Of a DNA stretch of 64,000 bases, positions 1 through 8,261 are shown piece by piece. This stretch comes from Coix lacryma-jobi var. lacryma-jobi (Eukaryota; Streptophyta; Magnoliopsida; Poales; Poaceae): positions 28,286,540 through 28,350,539 of the forward strand of contig CM019828.1 in the NCBI GenBank assembly GCA_009763385.1, in the 5' to 3' direction. The notes under the pieces are model-generated. The model saw only the letters and a list, made by a program, of their open reading frames with translations. It made no database searches and was not told the DNA's origin. Each line of letters begins with the position of its first letter. The first letter of the stretch is position 1. The translations under genes and the position numbers were made by a program.

Positions 1-1
1 C

Positions 2-1432
2 AAATGGATCTATAAAAAGAAAAGGGATATGGATGGAAACGTTCAGGTTTATAAAGCTCGACTTGTCGCAAAAGGTTTTCAGCAAGTTCAAGGAGTTGAC
101 TACGACGAGACTTTCTCGCCGGTAGCGATGCTTAAATCTATCCGGATCATTCTAGCAATTGCTGCCTATTATGACTATGAGATATGGCAGATGGATGTTA
201 AAACAGCCTTTCTAAATGGAAATTTGGAAGAGGACGTGTATATGATACAGCCCGAAGGTTTTGTTGATCCTAGCAATGCTGGAAAAATATGCAAGCTTAA
301 GAAATCTATTTATGGATTAAAGCAAGCATCTCGGAGTTGGAATATTCGTTTTGATGAGGTGGTCAAAGGGTTTGGCTTCCATCAAAATGAAGAAGAACCT
401 TGTGTTTACAAGAAGGAAAGTGGGAGCCCTGTTGTATTTATAATCTTGTATGTAGATGACATACTGTTGATTGGGAATGACATTCCGATGTTGCAAACCG
501 TAAAGACTTCACTGAATAATAGTTTTTCTATGAAGGATTTAGGAGAAGCAACATATATTCTGGGCATTAAGATCTATAGAGATAGGTCAAAGAGGCTAAT
601 AGGATTAAGCCAAGAAACGTACATTGACAAGGTGTTGAAGCGGTTCAACATGGAACAGTCCAAGAAAGGGTTCTTGCCTATGTCACATGGCATGCGCTTT
701 AGCGAGAAACAGTGTCCTTCGACATCTGATGAGCGAGAGCGCATGAGTAAGGTTCCATATGCTTCGGCTATTGGTTCCATCATGTATGCCATGATATGTA
801 CATGCCCGGATGTCTCATATGCTCTAAGTGTTGCAAGCAGATATCAAGCTAATCCAGGTGAGAGTCACTGGACACTTGCTAAAAACATCCTTAAGTACTT
901 GAGAAGGACTAAAGATGTGTTCCTAATCTATGGAGGTGAGGAGAAGATCGTTGTAAATGGTTACACCGATGCTACTTTTCAAACCGACACAGATGATTCA
1001 CAATCTCAATCAGGTTTTGTGTTCACAATAAATGGTGGTGCAGTTAGCTGGAAAAGTTCCAAGCAGGAGACCGTGTCTGATTCTACAGCAGAAGCCGAGT
1101 ACATTGCAGCTAGTGGAGCTGCAAAGGAAGGTGTTTGGATGAGGAGGTTCCTCATTAATCTTGGTGTGTTTCCAAATGCGTCCAGCCCATTGTCTTTACA
1201 CTGTGATAGCAATGGGGCGATCGCACAGGCTAAGGAGCCAAGGAATCACCAGAAGAACAAACATGTACTGCAGAAATTTCACCTCATTCGAGAGTTCATT
1301 GGAAGAGATGAGATTAAGATGTGCAAAATACATACGGATTTGAATATAGCAGATCCTTTGACAAAGGCTCTTCCACAGCCTAAGCATGAGGCGCATGTGA
1401 GGTCTATGGGTATTAGATATCTAAAAGATTAA
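2..1432 (+). CDS. Ty1/copia pol, reverse transcriptase and RNase H (5' end cut by window)
   Basis: This is the C-terminal part of a copia polyprotein that copies element RNA into DNA inside cytoplasmic virus-like particles. The frame is open from base 2; the ATG at 29 is internal, not the start. RT motifs run in order: KARLVAKGF, QMDVKTAFLNG, SIYGLKQASRSW and the catalytic YVDD at 449-460. RNase H follows with its acidic residues visible in YTDA, STAEAEY, HCDSNG and NIADPLTK, and the protein ends in a TAA at 1430-1432. About 475 codons have no stop or frameshift, unlike every other retrotransposon gene in the window. Integrase, protease and gag would lie upstream. Strongly BARE/Angela-like. 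Whether the whole polyprotein is intact cannot be seen. Confidence 0.93.
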   Translation, partial: KWIYKKKRDMDGNVQVYKARLVAKGFQQVQGVDYDETFSPVAMLKSIRIILAIAAYYDYEIWQMDVKTAFLNGNLEEDVYMIQPEGFVDPSNAGKICKLKKSIYGLKQASRSWNIRFDEVVKGFGFHQNEEEPCVYKKESGSPVVFIILYVDDILLIGNDIPMLQTVKTSLNNSFSMKDLGEATYILGIKIYRDRSKRLIGLSQETYIDKVLKRFNMEQSKKGFLPMSHGMRFSEKQCPSTSDERERMSKVPYASAIGSIMYAMICTCPDVSYALSVASRYQANPGESHWTLAKNILKYLRRTKDVFLIYGGEEKIVVNGYTDATFQTDTDDSQSQSGFVFTINGGAVSWKSSKQETVSDSTAEAEYIAASGAAKEGVWMRRFLINLGVFPNASSPLSLHCDSNGAIAQAKEPRNHQKNKHVLQKFHLIREFIGRDEIKMCKIHTDLNIADPLTKALPQPKHEAHVRSMGIRYLKD

Positions 1433-1440
1433 CTCTAGTG

Positions 1441-1452
1441 CAAGTGGGAGAC
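1441..1452 (+). other. polypurine tract of the BARE-like element
   Basis: A purine-rich run (AAGTGGGAGA) sits between the pol stop codon and the TG that opens the 3' LTR. This is the expected site of plus-strand primer formation. Confidence 0.75.
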
Positions 1453-2794
1453 TGTTGAAATATGCCCTAGAGGTAATCATAGAGATGATGATATTTCTAT
1501 TGTATCCATGATTTATTATGTGTTCATTGAATATCCATTAAAGACAACTTGTATTGATTGGCAATTATGTGAATTGTCTGTGAAACTCTTTTACTTGTAT
1601 GGTTATTCGATAATTGTCCCTGATCGGAGTTCATGTGAGGACACACATGAATATTAGATCAGCACATGTATTAGTTGATGACTATGTTTCACAAGTCATA
1701 GACATGGAGATGTCAAACTAATAATGTGGGCACATGTATGACATGGGGTTGGACTGACCCAACGTGAGATGTTCTTGTTATCTCTTTACACATCATGTAC
1801 GTTATGTCCTTCGACCTGAGATTGTGGTATGTTTTCAAGATGTGAATCGACTTACTTAGGGACTATCAAACGCTACTTCATAACAGGGTAGTCATAAAGA
1901 TAGTCTTCGGGTTTGTCAGGAAACATGTTGTGAGACATAGACGATCAAGATGGGATTTGCCCCTCTCCATGCGAGAGAGATATCACTGGATCACTCAAAT
2001 GATTAGATCATAAAATGCATGGCCGTGCTTAGGTTAAATGTTAACCTATGAGTTGAACCAAATATTGTGAGGCAAGGGAATTATGTATATGTGATCGTGG
2101 TGGTTCGTCAGATATGATCTTTGCGTATACATAGGAGTTGACACGTCTTGCTAGAGGCCGCTGTCAACTATCGGGCGAGTAGGAGTACTCGAGCCGTGTC
2201 TATGTATGCGTGAACCCATAGGGTCGCACGCTTAAGGGGTTGGAAGCCTAATTCGAGTTGGACTCAAGTCAGACCGGGATTAGGGTTTACTAATGGGCCT
2301 CCAGGTCGGTGAGCTTATTAGGGACGCCTATATAAAGAGGGGTGGAGGCGACCAGGGAGAGACGACGTCAATTGTTGACAGCCGTCGCCCACCCCACGCC
2401 CACGCCTATTGCACCTTGCAGACCTAGCAGTCTGGAGGCGTGACGCTTCCTCCCTGTACGTGTGGATACCTCGGAGGTGCTGCATCTGGAGCACAAGGAC
2501 GAACCGCACGTGGAGACGTGAAGGACGGACGTGAACATCTACGCGATATCTTCCGCTGCACTGCGCGTCTAGTGGTAATCTCGTGATCTATAACTAGCAA
2601 TAGTTCCTGGTTGATATGGGGTCGGAAAAGTTTGCGTTCGGCTAACTCGTTCGGCTAACGTAGCAGAACCGTTTTTGGCTAGCGCAGCGTTTTGTTTTCG
2701 GCTATTCGGCTATCATAGCATAGCGGTCGGCTATCTCGTTCGGCTAACGTAGCGGAACCTTTTCTGCTAGCATAGCATCCCCATAACCCCAACA
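1453..2794 (+). repeat. 3' LTR of the BARE/Angela-like element
   Basis: The LTR is 1,342 bp long with TGTTG...CAACA inverted termini. It directly follows the PPT. U3 runs to the TATA box at 2329. The last ~200 bp hold several copies of a short phrase (CGGCTAACGTAGC / CGGCTATCTCGTTCGGCTA), a local low-complexity repeat in U5. The matching 5' LTR is outside the window, so the age of insertion cannot be estimated. Confidence 0.88.
2329..2337 (+). promoter_or_regulatory. TATA box of the BARE-like LTR
   Basis: TATATAAAG lies about 880 bp into the LTR, where the U3 promoter of this family is expected. Transcription would start roughly 30 bp downstream, near 2360. Confidence 0.6.
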
Positions 2795-3729
2795 TGGTTC
2801 TCTGCGGATCTCAGCTAGCTATAGCAGGGAATGGGAGAGCAGGAAACCCTAGAAAGCAAGAGCAAATGACTGAGATGGGAAGGGAGGAGGGTGTCTCCCT
2901 CTACTTATCGTAAATTCTATTCCTACTCTACCCCTCTCTAATTACAGAGCGAACCAGCTAAACCCTAAGGTTATTCTGGACCAACTCAGTGGTAGGTGGA
3001 TCCGACGGCCACGCCCGCACAAGTCGTAGCGTTGCCTCGACGCAACCTCCCGATTGCCGCCACGTGCCATCCTCGCTCTGCACCCCCGGTTTTGTGGCCC
3101 AAACCGGGAAACCAGCCTTTTCCAGCCAACCCCCGGTTTTGAGGCCCAAACCGGGAAACCAGCCCACCAGCCTGAGTTTTGAGGCCCAAACTCAGCAAAC
3201 CCGCAGCACCCAGGTTTTGAGGCCCAAACCTGGAAACCGTCCTCAGCCCGAGTTTTGAGGCCAAACTCGGAAACCCTCAGCCCGAGTTTTGAGGCCAAAC
3301 TCGGAAACCGTCCACACCCAGGTTTTGAGGCCAAAACCTGGAAACCGTCCATCCGATGGTTTTTCCCTGGCTCAACCACCAAACCGACGTCGTAGATGGG
3401 ATGCACCTTCGTGCACCCCGTCCACCGACACGTGTCCCCGAGTCCACGACTCAGGCAACACATGACCACACTTCTTCACTTGTTGTCGTCACAGGCTGCC
3501 AGCCACCACAGCTGGTCCTCGGGCCTCTGGTCCCTCAGTCCAAGCCTCACGTCCGCCCTTCGCCACTCTCGGTCCATCGGCATGGCACGTCTCTACTTGA
3601 CCTTCACCTCGCCTTTGATCACTGTATCCGAGCTCGACACCTACACAACACAAGCCAAAGAACATGCGCATCATCCCAGTAGACAATCACTCATCACTCA
3701 GAGACTCGGCATACACCCGTGTATCCGCA
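2795..3729 (-). repeat. COP-A-type copia LTR fragment
   Basis: This stretch matches the right-hand parts of the COP-A LTRs (about 21866-22872 and 31462-32462), including the end GTATCCGCA. On the minus strand it is the start of an LTR beginning TGCGGATAC. Its remaining ~1 kb was displaced leftwards, out of the window, by the BARE-like insertion. It is more diverged from the two COP-A LTRs than they are from each other, so it is an older copy of the family. It carries the same hairpin array. Confidence 0.85.
3085..3341 (-). repeat. array of seven hairpin units in copia LTR fragment
   Basis: Seven consecutive units of about 36 bp each contain an inverted repeat around a near-constant centre TTTTGAGGCCCAAA. 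Stems differ between units but stay self-complementary: CCCGG/CCGGG, CTGAG/CTCAG, CCAGG/CCTGG and CCGAG/CTCGG. The same array occurs in both COP-A LTRs. Confidence 0.85.
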
Positions 3730-3733
3730 GTGG

Positions 3734-3877
3734 CCTGATGGACTTCAGGTGTGGTTTGCCTGATGGACTTCAGGTGTGGGTTGTGCTTGGTGTGACTCCA
3801 AGTGTGGTTGCTTAGTGGACTCCAAGTGTTGGTTGCTCGGTGGACTCTAAGTGTTGGTTGCTCGGTGTGACTCCGGG
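3734..3877 (+). repeat. six ~25-bp tandem repeats with complementary arms
   Basis: Six imperfect units share a centre TG(TG)GACT flanked by short arms: CCTGA/TCAGG (twice), CTTGG/CCAAG, CTTAG/CCAAG, CTCGG/CTAAG and CTCGG/CCGGG. A seventh unit, CTCGG/CCGAG, lies at 4823-4839 beyond the inserted gypsy fragment. Confidence 0.8.
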
Positions 3878-3879
3878 TG

Positions 3880-4822
3880 TGGTTTTTTATGTGAGCAAGG
3901 GTGCCCGCAAGGGTGCCCGATCTTCAGAATGGTTCTGGTAACTCTCGATTTGGTGGAAACGAGATACTCGTCGATCCGGCTTCCGAATAACACGATCCAA
4001 AACCCCGCAATCACAACACCATGTCTCCTTTGGTTATCAACCGACATTGCACGGTTGACCTCGCCAAGAAGGCTAAAGTCCTTGCCTGCAAATCGAAGAA
4101 CACGAGCAAGAACAAGGAAGAATGCAACCAAATTGCTGATGAATGATTAATCTCACGAGTTGGGGTCTCACAAACCGACAAACGGCGAAACTGTTGTGAA
4201 CAGAATAGTCTAAGCAAAACCCAAAACCCTAACGAGGGTGACGGCAACTGTTTATAGTCTCTAAGCATTGTCACCCCCCTGGACGCGCCCCTCTAATGGG
4301 CTCACAGAGGATACACGGCCCAACAGACCAAAAACGGCGACGCAGCACCGGGACAGATTCTGTGCGCTGACTTGTTTCGACGATTCCCGTTGACTCAAAA
4401 TGAATTTTGATATGAGACCAGAACCATTGGTTAGCTTATCGAAATAGTTTTCCAACGGCATCTGGTTCGTCAAAAACGGAGTTCATACGCAACCTGGGTG
4501 ACCAGTTTAGTGCTGACTGCTCCTGGACTCCGAAACTGACTCGAAGTCAACTTCGTCTTGGTCTCCAACTTGCATCAGGCGCCCTTGCTGGTCTTCCACG
4601 CCTCCAAGCCTTCCTCTATGCATCTTTGGGTCCTCTCCATGGTTCCTAATCAACACATAATCATTAGGTAGCAATCTATTCTCAAAAACATTTAAAGTGT
4701 TACATAGGAACGAATTCACCTCTAAATTTAGTTGACACGCGCGAGCTCGTGTCATTGGACCATGATAACTCAGTGGAGGATCGTTGTGTGTATTCAAAGG
4801 AGTGATGTCCTCATAAGTTTTG
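3880..4822 (-). mobile_element. fragment of a Ty3/gypsy element (pol end, 3' untranslated and LTR-like sequence)
   Basis: On the minus strand this fragment reads from the last codons of a gypsy pol gene (right) into ~620 bp of non-coding sequence (left). The non-coding part probably includes the start of a 3' LTR, but no clear TG terminus or PPT was identified. It interrupts tandem repeats that resume at 4823. Both edges are approximate. It may be a truncated insertion or the product of unequal recombination. Confidence 0.5.
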
Positions 4823-4826
4823 CTCG
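4507..4826 (-). pseudogene. Ty3/gypsy polyprotein C-terminal fragment
   Basis: About 105 codons on the minus strand end in a stop at 4507-4509. The phrase DPPLSYHGPMTRARACQLNL is a hallmark of the extreme C-terminus of grass gypsy pol proteins, downstream of integrase, where GP(I/M)TRARA(R)QLN is common. Further on, NDYVLIRNHGEDP fits the same tail. The frame continues upstream to the edge of the fragment with no start codon, so everything before the tail is lost. No catalytic domain is present and the fragment cannot encode a working protein. The clade within gypsy is uncertain. Confidence 0.65.
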
Positions 4827-5630
4827 GTGCGACTCCGAGTGTTGTTACGTTTCTCTAGAGACTGTGGTTATAACCTAGTAAATAGGTGCATAGGAATAAT
4901 AGGGTTGTGTCACTTTAGGCGCTTGGGTCAAACAAAGTAAGCCTACCTTTGTTATTAGCCTCATAACCATATATTTTCTACACTTGCGGAGTATATTGCG
5001 ATGTACTCACCCTTTCTCTTTGTCCCCCCTGCTACCCCACCTAGATGCTAGAGTCTACGACGCGGATCAGGAGTACCCAGAAGATGGTGGATTCAACCCC
5101 GACGACCTATACTAGGATGGCGCAGCCCCCGGTCGACCTTCTTGTGGAGATGGCGTCCACTTTCTGTGAGTCTACATTAGAATCTACATGAGAGTCTATA
5201 CTTTTTTTGACCCGAGGGCCATTTTTTGTAATAAAGTTTGATATTATCAATAAAGCATTGTTTTAATATTTACTGTGATGTCGATATATGTATAAAAATT
5301 GATCCTAGCATACATATATTGTGCTCCAATTGTTCTTAAAATTAGGGTGTGACGCTATATGTAGAGTTTATAGGTGGGAGACAACCTGTACATACTTACA
5401 TAGCATTTATTGCATAGTCAAATTATGGATCCAGAGAAACTTGGCATACAATCAAATCAAGATGTGCATGTGTATGAACTTATGTGGAGTATATGGTGGA
5501 ATAGTGATGGTAACAGGCGTAAACAATGGTGAGGGTGAAAACATAATGGTAGTGAAATCTTATCTTTCATTGCTCCTAATATTAATACTTCTCTCTCCTT
5601 TTTGATTTTGAAACTTTTGCTAGAGACAAC

Positions 5631-5852
5631 ATGGGCTATCTTTTTCTATTTTTTCAGGTGGGTAGTAGGACACCCCTAATTCTACTGTCGGACACTTGTC
5701 CATTTTTACCGCTCGGGTGGGTATCTTTGTACCCCTAATTCTACATCGGGCACTTGCCCATTTTTACCTCTCTCTCACACATTGTTTTCTTTTTCTCGAG
5801 GTTCTGGGCACTTGCCCCTTTTTATTTCCTCGTATATTTTTGCATAGCCCAT
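5631..5852 (-). other. conserved multi-hairpin module upstream of Athila 3' LTR (ATH-M copy)
   Basis: On the minus strand, arms ATGGGCTAT and ATAGCCCAT enclose three hairpins of the type GGRCA-AG-TGYCC (plus-strand positions 5690-5701, 5748-5759, 5806-5817) and a GGGTA...TACCC hairpin (5719-5734). The same outer arms and hairpin types occur at 34651-34842 and 45072-45258. Two of the three here read GGGCAAGTGCCC instead of GGACAAGTGTCC, a paired change. Confidence 0.7.
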
Positions 5853-6898
5853 GCATCTTTTTGCAATTAAACTTTTGGGAGATAATAATAATATTTTGGA
5901 ACAATGAGCAATAAGATCACACAGATGAGGGAATATGAATCTAAATGGACAGGCAAGTGGAGTGTACGTGATCTTGATTTCAACTGTATGACGAGTCTCT
6001 AGGATCAACACAACTTGACTACACTCAATGCATATGTAAGCAGTAAATATAAAGTGGATTTCTTAATCTATCAAGCATATATGGTTGTCGTTGGAATTTA
6101 AGAACTCTCATCATACAGGAACTCATCATGATTTTAGATTTTTCAAAAGATAAATCTCCAGAACTCTAGTATCACTAGGAACAAGACAAATAGCAGTCCA
6201 AACCTTTTCATATCATACTTATCGAACACCTAGACTTAGTTCAAGATTTTGCAATCCACAAGTTTCAAGTTCAGAGCAAATTTTATAGTAAAAGATATAT
6301 TTATATTATTTAAAACTTAGGAGAATTTAAGGTTGAACACTAGATACTTCAACTAGATGTTGACATAGTCGTTTTTTTAACCTTTGTTGCCCAGAGCAGT
6401 TGAAGTCTCCTGGCTATATTCCATTATTCCTTCTCATTGATTCATGATAACTCAAATAGGCAACAAAGCTCGTGGAACAGATTAAGCGTTAGTAGTAAAA
6501 ATCATTTATGTCTTATAGAGCCTTATGTATGTTTAAGCAAGCATGATTCAACAAGATCTTAATATTTTTGGATTTTCTATTGTATATATGCAAATGCAAA
6601 GAAATAATGCAGAAATATTTTTGTGCCTCCACAGTAAATAGTTGGAAGACTTCTTCACATGGGACTTTAGTTTTTTTATGTAGTGGTATGATGCAATATA
6701 ATTTTTATTTTCTTTTTCAATGCAATACGTTAAGTAAATATGTTATGATGCGCCGGAAATGCTTATGGGAAATAATAATGCAAGAAAGTAAATACGCTAA
6801 AAACTATGCAGTGAATTAAATATGAGGATAACTCAATGTTACCATACGGCGGAGGTTCGAAGAGTTAGGTCCGTCGAACTGGACCTTCCCTTTTTGGA

Positions 6899-7153
6899 TC
6901 AGACTTCCCATGGTATGTCAGATGGCTTGAAATGTGTTGCAGGTTTTACCTCTTCCTTGGGTGTCATCTTCTTCTTCCATATCTTCTTAGTCTTAGGTTT
7001 CACTTCCGGACTTTCCTTAACTTTCTCTTCTTCTTTAATCTCTAGGGCAGCCTCCTTTCCAACTTCTTCCTTATGGTCAGCCTCTCCTTCCTTAATGGCT
7101 TGTTTCTTTTGAGAACGGTGTCTCCTATTCTTGTATTTCTTGGGCTTGCCAAT
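6899..7153 (-). pseudogene. ATH-M polyprotein, Lys-rich C-terminal tail
   Basis: About 83 codons on the minus strand continue the protease-containing frame from the right-hand half of ATH-M (ends at 53097) once the LARD insertion and one TSD copy are ignored. The tail is very rich in Lys and Glu, with phrases such as KPKKYKNRRHRSQKKQ and KKIWKKKMTPKEE, and ends at a TGA at 6899-6901. Such a tail could bind RNA or serve nuclear import, but that is inference from composition. No RT follows the stop, so the polyprotein ends here. A purine-rich stem-loop (arms at 6867-6872 and 6881-6886) lies just after the stop. Confidence 0.7.
7149..7153. repeat. TSD of LARD, left copy (CCAAT)
   Basis: CCAAT directly precedes the TG of the 5' LTR and is repeated directly after the CA of the 3' LTR at 53092-53096. 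The protein frame of the host element is restored across this site. Confidence 0.95.
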
Positions 7154-8063
7154 TGTAACAACCCGGGTTTTTGACCAACCAGAAATACGAGCTTTTTAAA
7201 ACTTTTTCCTGCAATGTGTGAAGCATGTAGTTGCTAGGTCAAATGCTAGTCAATGTATCATTCTTCTCTCATGAAACGTTGCATACATATAGTTTTGCTT
7301 GTAGGTGTGTGCTCGAGCTTTCGAGTCGATGTTAGGGTTTGAGTCGAGTTTAGGTTTGGAGTGCACAGATCCATAACTGGTTCCTCCCTTGATCTCCTTT
7401 GTTTTAACTTCAACTTTATTGATTCATAATAAACCCTAGAGGAAAGATCTATCTCCCTTCCTCTCAAATTATTTATGAACCTCCACTATTTCCCCGGTGA
7501 AGATTCGGTGAACCATCCTTCTCACAATTCCTCTTTATTAAATTCCTTTTGAACCCCTTAGCAAATTCCCTTCGGAATTCATCTCAAACCCGCTTCGAAT
7601 CTATTTCAATTCCTTTCAAACTCCTCTCCTCTTTTCCATCTCCCTCCCACCAGCCGAATGGGCCAAAGCCCAGTCAATCCTCTCTCTTCCCTCCTCTATT
7701 CACCATGTGGGCCGAAGCCTCCTCCCTCCTGGCCCGCTCGCGCTTGCAGCCCAGCTGGCCAGCTCTCTCTCCCCCTTGCCCCTTCCCACCTGCGCAGGCC
7801 CGTGCCCCCTCTCCCTCCTTTGCACGTGGCCCACGAGCACGCCTTGGCCCAGCGGCCCAACCGACAAGCCCCTGCCGAACCCTAGGGCGGGCGCCTCCCT
7901 CCCAGTCCCAGCCACCGCCGCCAGCACCAGACGCGCGTGCCCGAGCCGCCCACGGCACCGTGCCTCGACATCCGTACCAGGGCCGGGATCCGTCGCCGCG
8001 TGCCCCTCTCCAAGCATGGACGCCCAGGATGGACACGCCCCTCGGTAACCCTAGCTCGTCGTG

Positions 8064-8070
8064 TATAAAA
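8064..8070 (+). promoter_or_regulatory. TATA box of LARD 5' LTR
   Basis: TATAAAA in the context TCGTGTATAAAAGCG. It is preserved in the 3' LTR at 48291-48297. The upstream region is C-rich with CCGCC-type blocks, typical of grass promoters. Confidence 0.65.
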
Positions 8071-8261
8071 GCGTGCAGCCGCCGCGATCTCTCTCTCCTT
8101 GCCCGTCGTCCCTGCTCGCTTGGTCAGTCGCCGCGCAGCTGCTACACCACCCTAGACGGCCTCCTCACCTACGCCCTCGTCGTTCCTGGGTGTTCCTCGC
8201 TGAGCACGAGGGCCGCCATGCCATCGCGCCAGCCGCCGGGGCCCCTATCCCACGGACGCCA

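Larger units (their letters stand above)
1..2794 (+). mobile_element. BARE/Angela-type Ty1/copia retrotransposon, 3' part
   Basis: The window opens inside the pol gene of this element and continues through a PPT into a complete 3' LTR. The 5' LTR, gag, protease and integrase lie outside the window. The LTR start (TGTTGAAATATGCCCTAGAG) closely resembles the start of grass BARE-1/Angela LTRs, and the RT sequence fits that clade. The element ends at 2794 and is followed directly by a fragment of a COP-A-type LTR, into which it was inserted. The TSD cannot be checked because the other end is missing. With a long open pol frame it looks like the youngest insertion on this flank. Confidence 0.9.
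3730..5354 (+). repeat. Tekay/Del-type LTR remnant, interrupted
   Basis: The right end (about 4840-5354) has the layout of the distal part of a Tekay/Del LTR. A block reading AGAAGATGGTGGATTC and a TCTTGTGGAG phrase are shared in order with the minus-strand solo LTR at 8262-11254. AATAAAG polyadenylation-type signals follow near 5230 and 5252, then the end AGGGTGTGAC. The left end carries short tandem hairpin repeats, one more of which reappears at 4823-4839, so 3880-4822 is probably an insertion. The start of the LTR is missing and no TSD was recognised. The right boundary is where homology to ATH-M begins and may be off by a few bases. Confidence 0.6.
5356..7153 (-). mobile_element. ATH-M, distal part of minus-strand Athila-type element
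   Basis: This is the 3' portion of the element whose 5' portion is at 53092-57647. The two halves are separated by the LARD insertion, with CCAAT duplicated at the break (7149-7153 and 53092-53096). The open frame from the right half continues across the break in frame and stops at 6899. Downstream (leftwards) come ~1 kb of AT-rich non-coding DNA, the conserved folded module at 5631-5852, and sequence related to that following the module in ATH-A. The 3' LTR is absent from the window, because another LTR remnant abuts at 5355. Confidence 0.85.

Noticed and set aside
2610..2780. Short CGGCTA-type repeats at the BARE-like LTR end as a separate satellite
   Set aside because: They lie within the LTR termini and are best read as low-complexity U5 sequence of that family.
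3085..3341. Regularly spaced short repeats reminiscent of a CRISPR array
   Set aside because: They lie inside a plant LTR, units have no unique spacers, and the same array recurs in other copies of the LTR.
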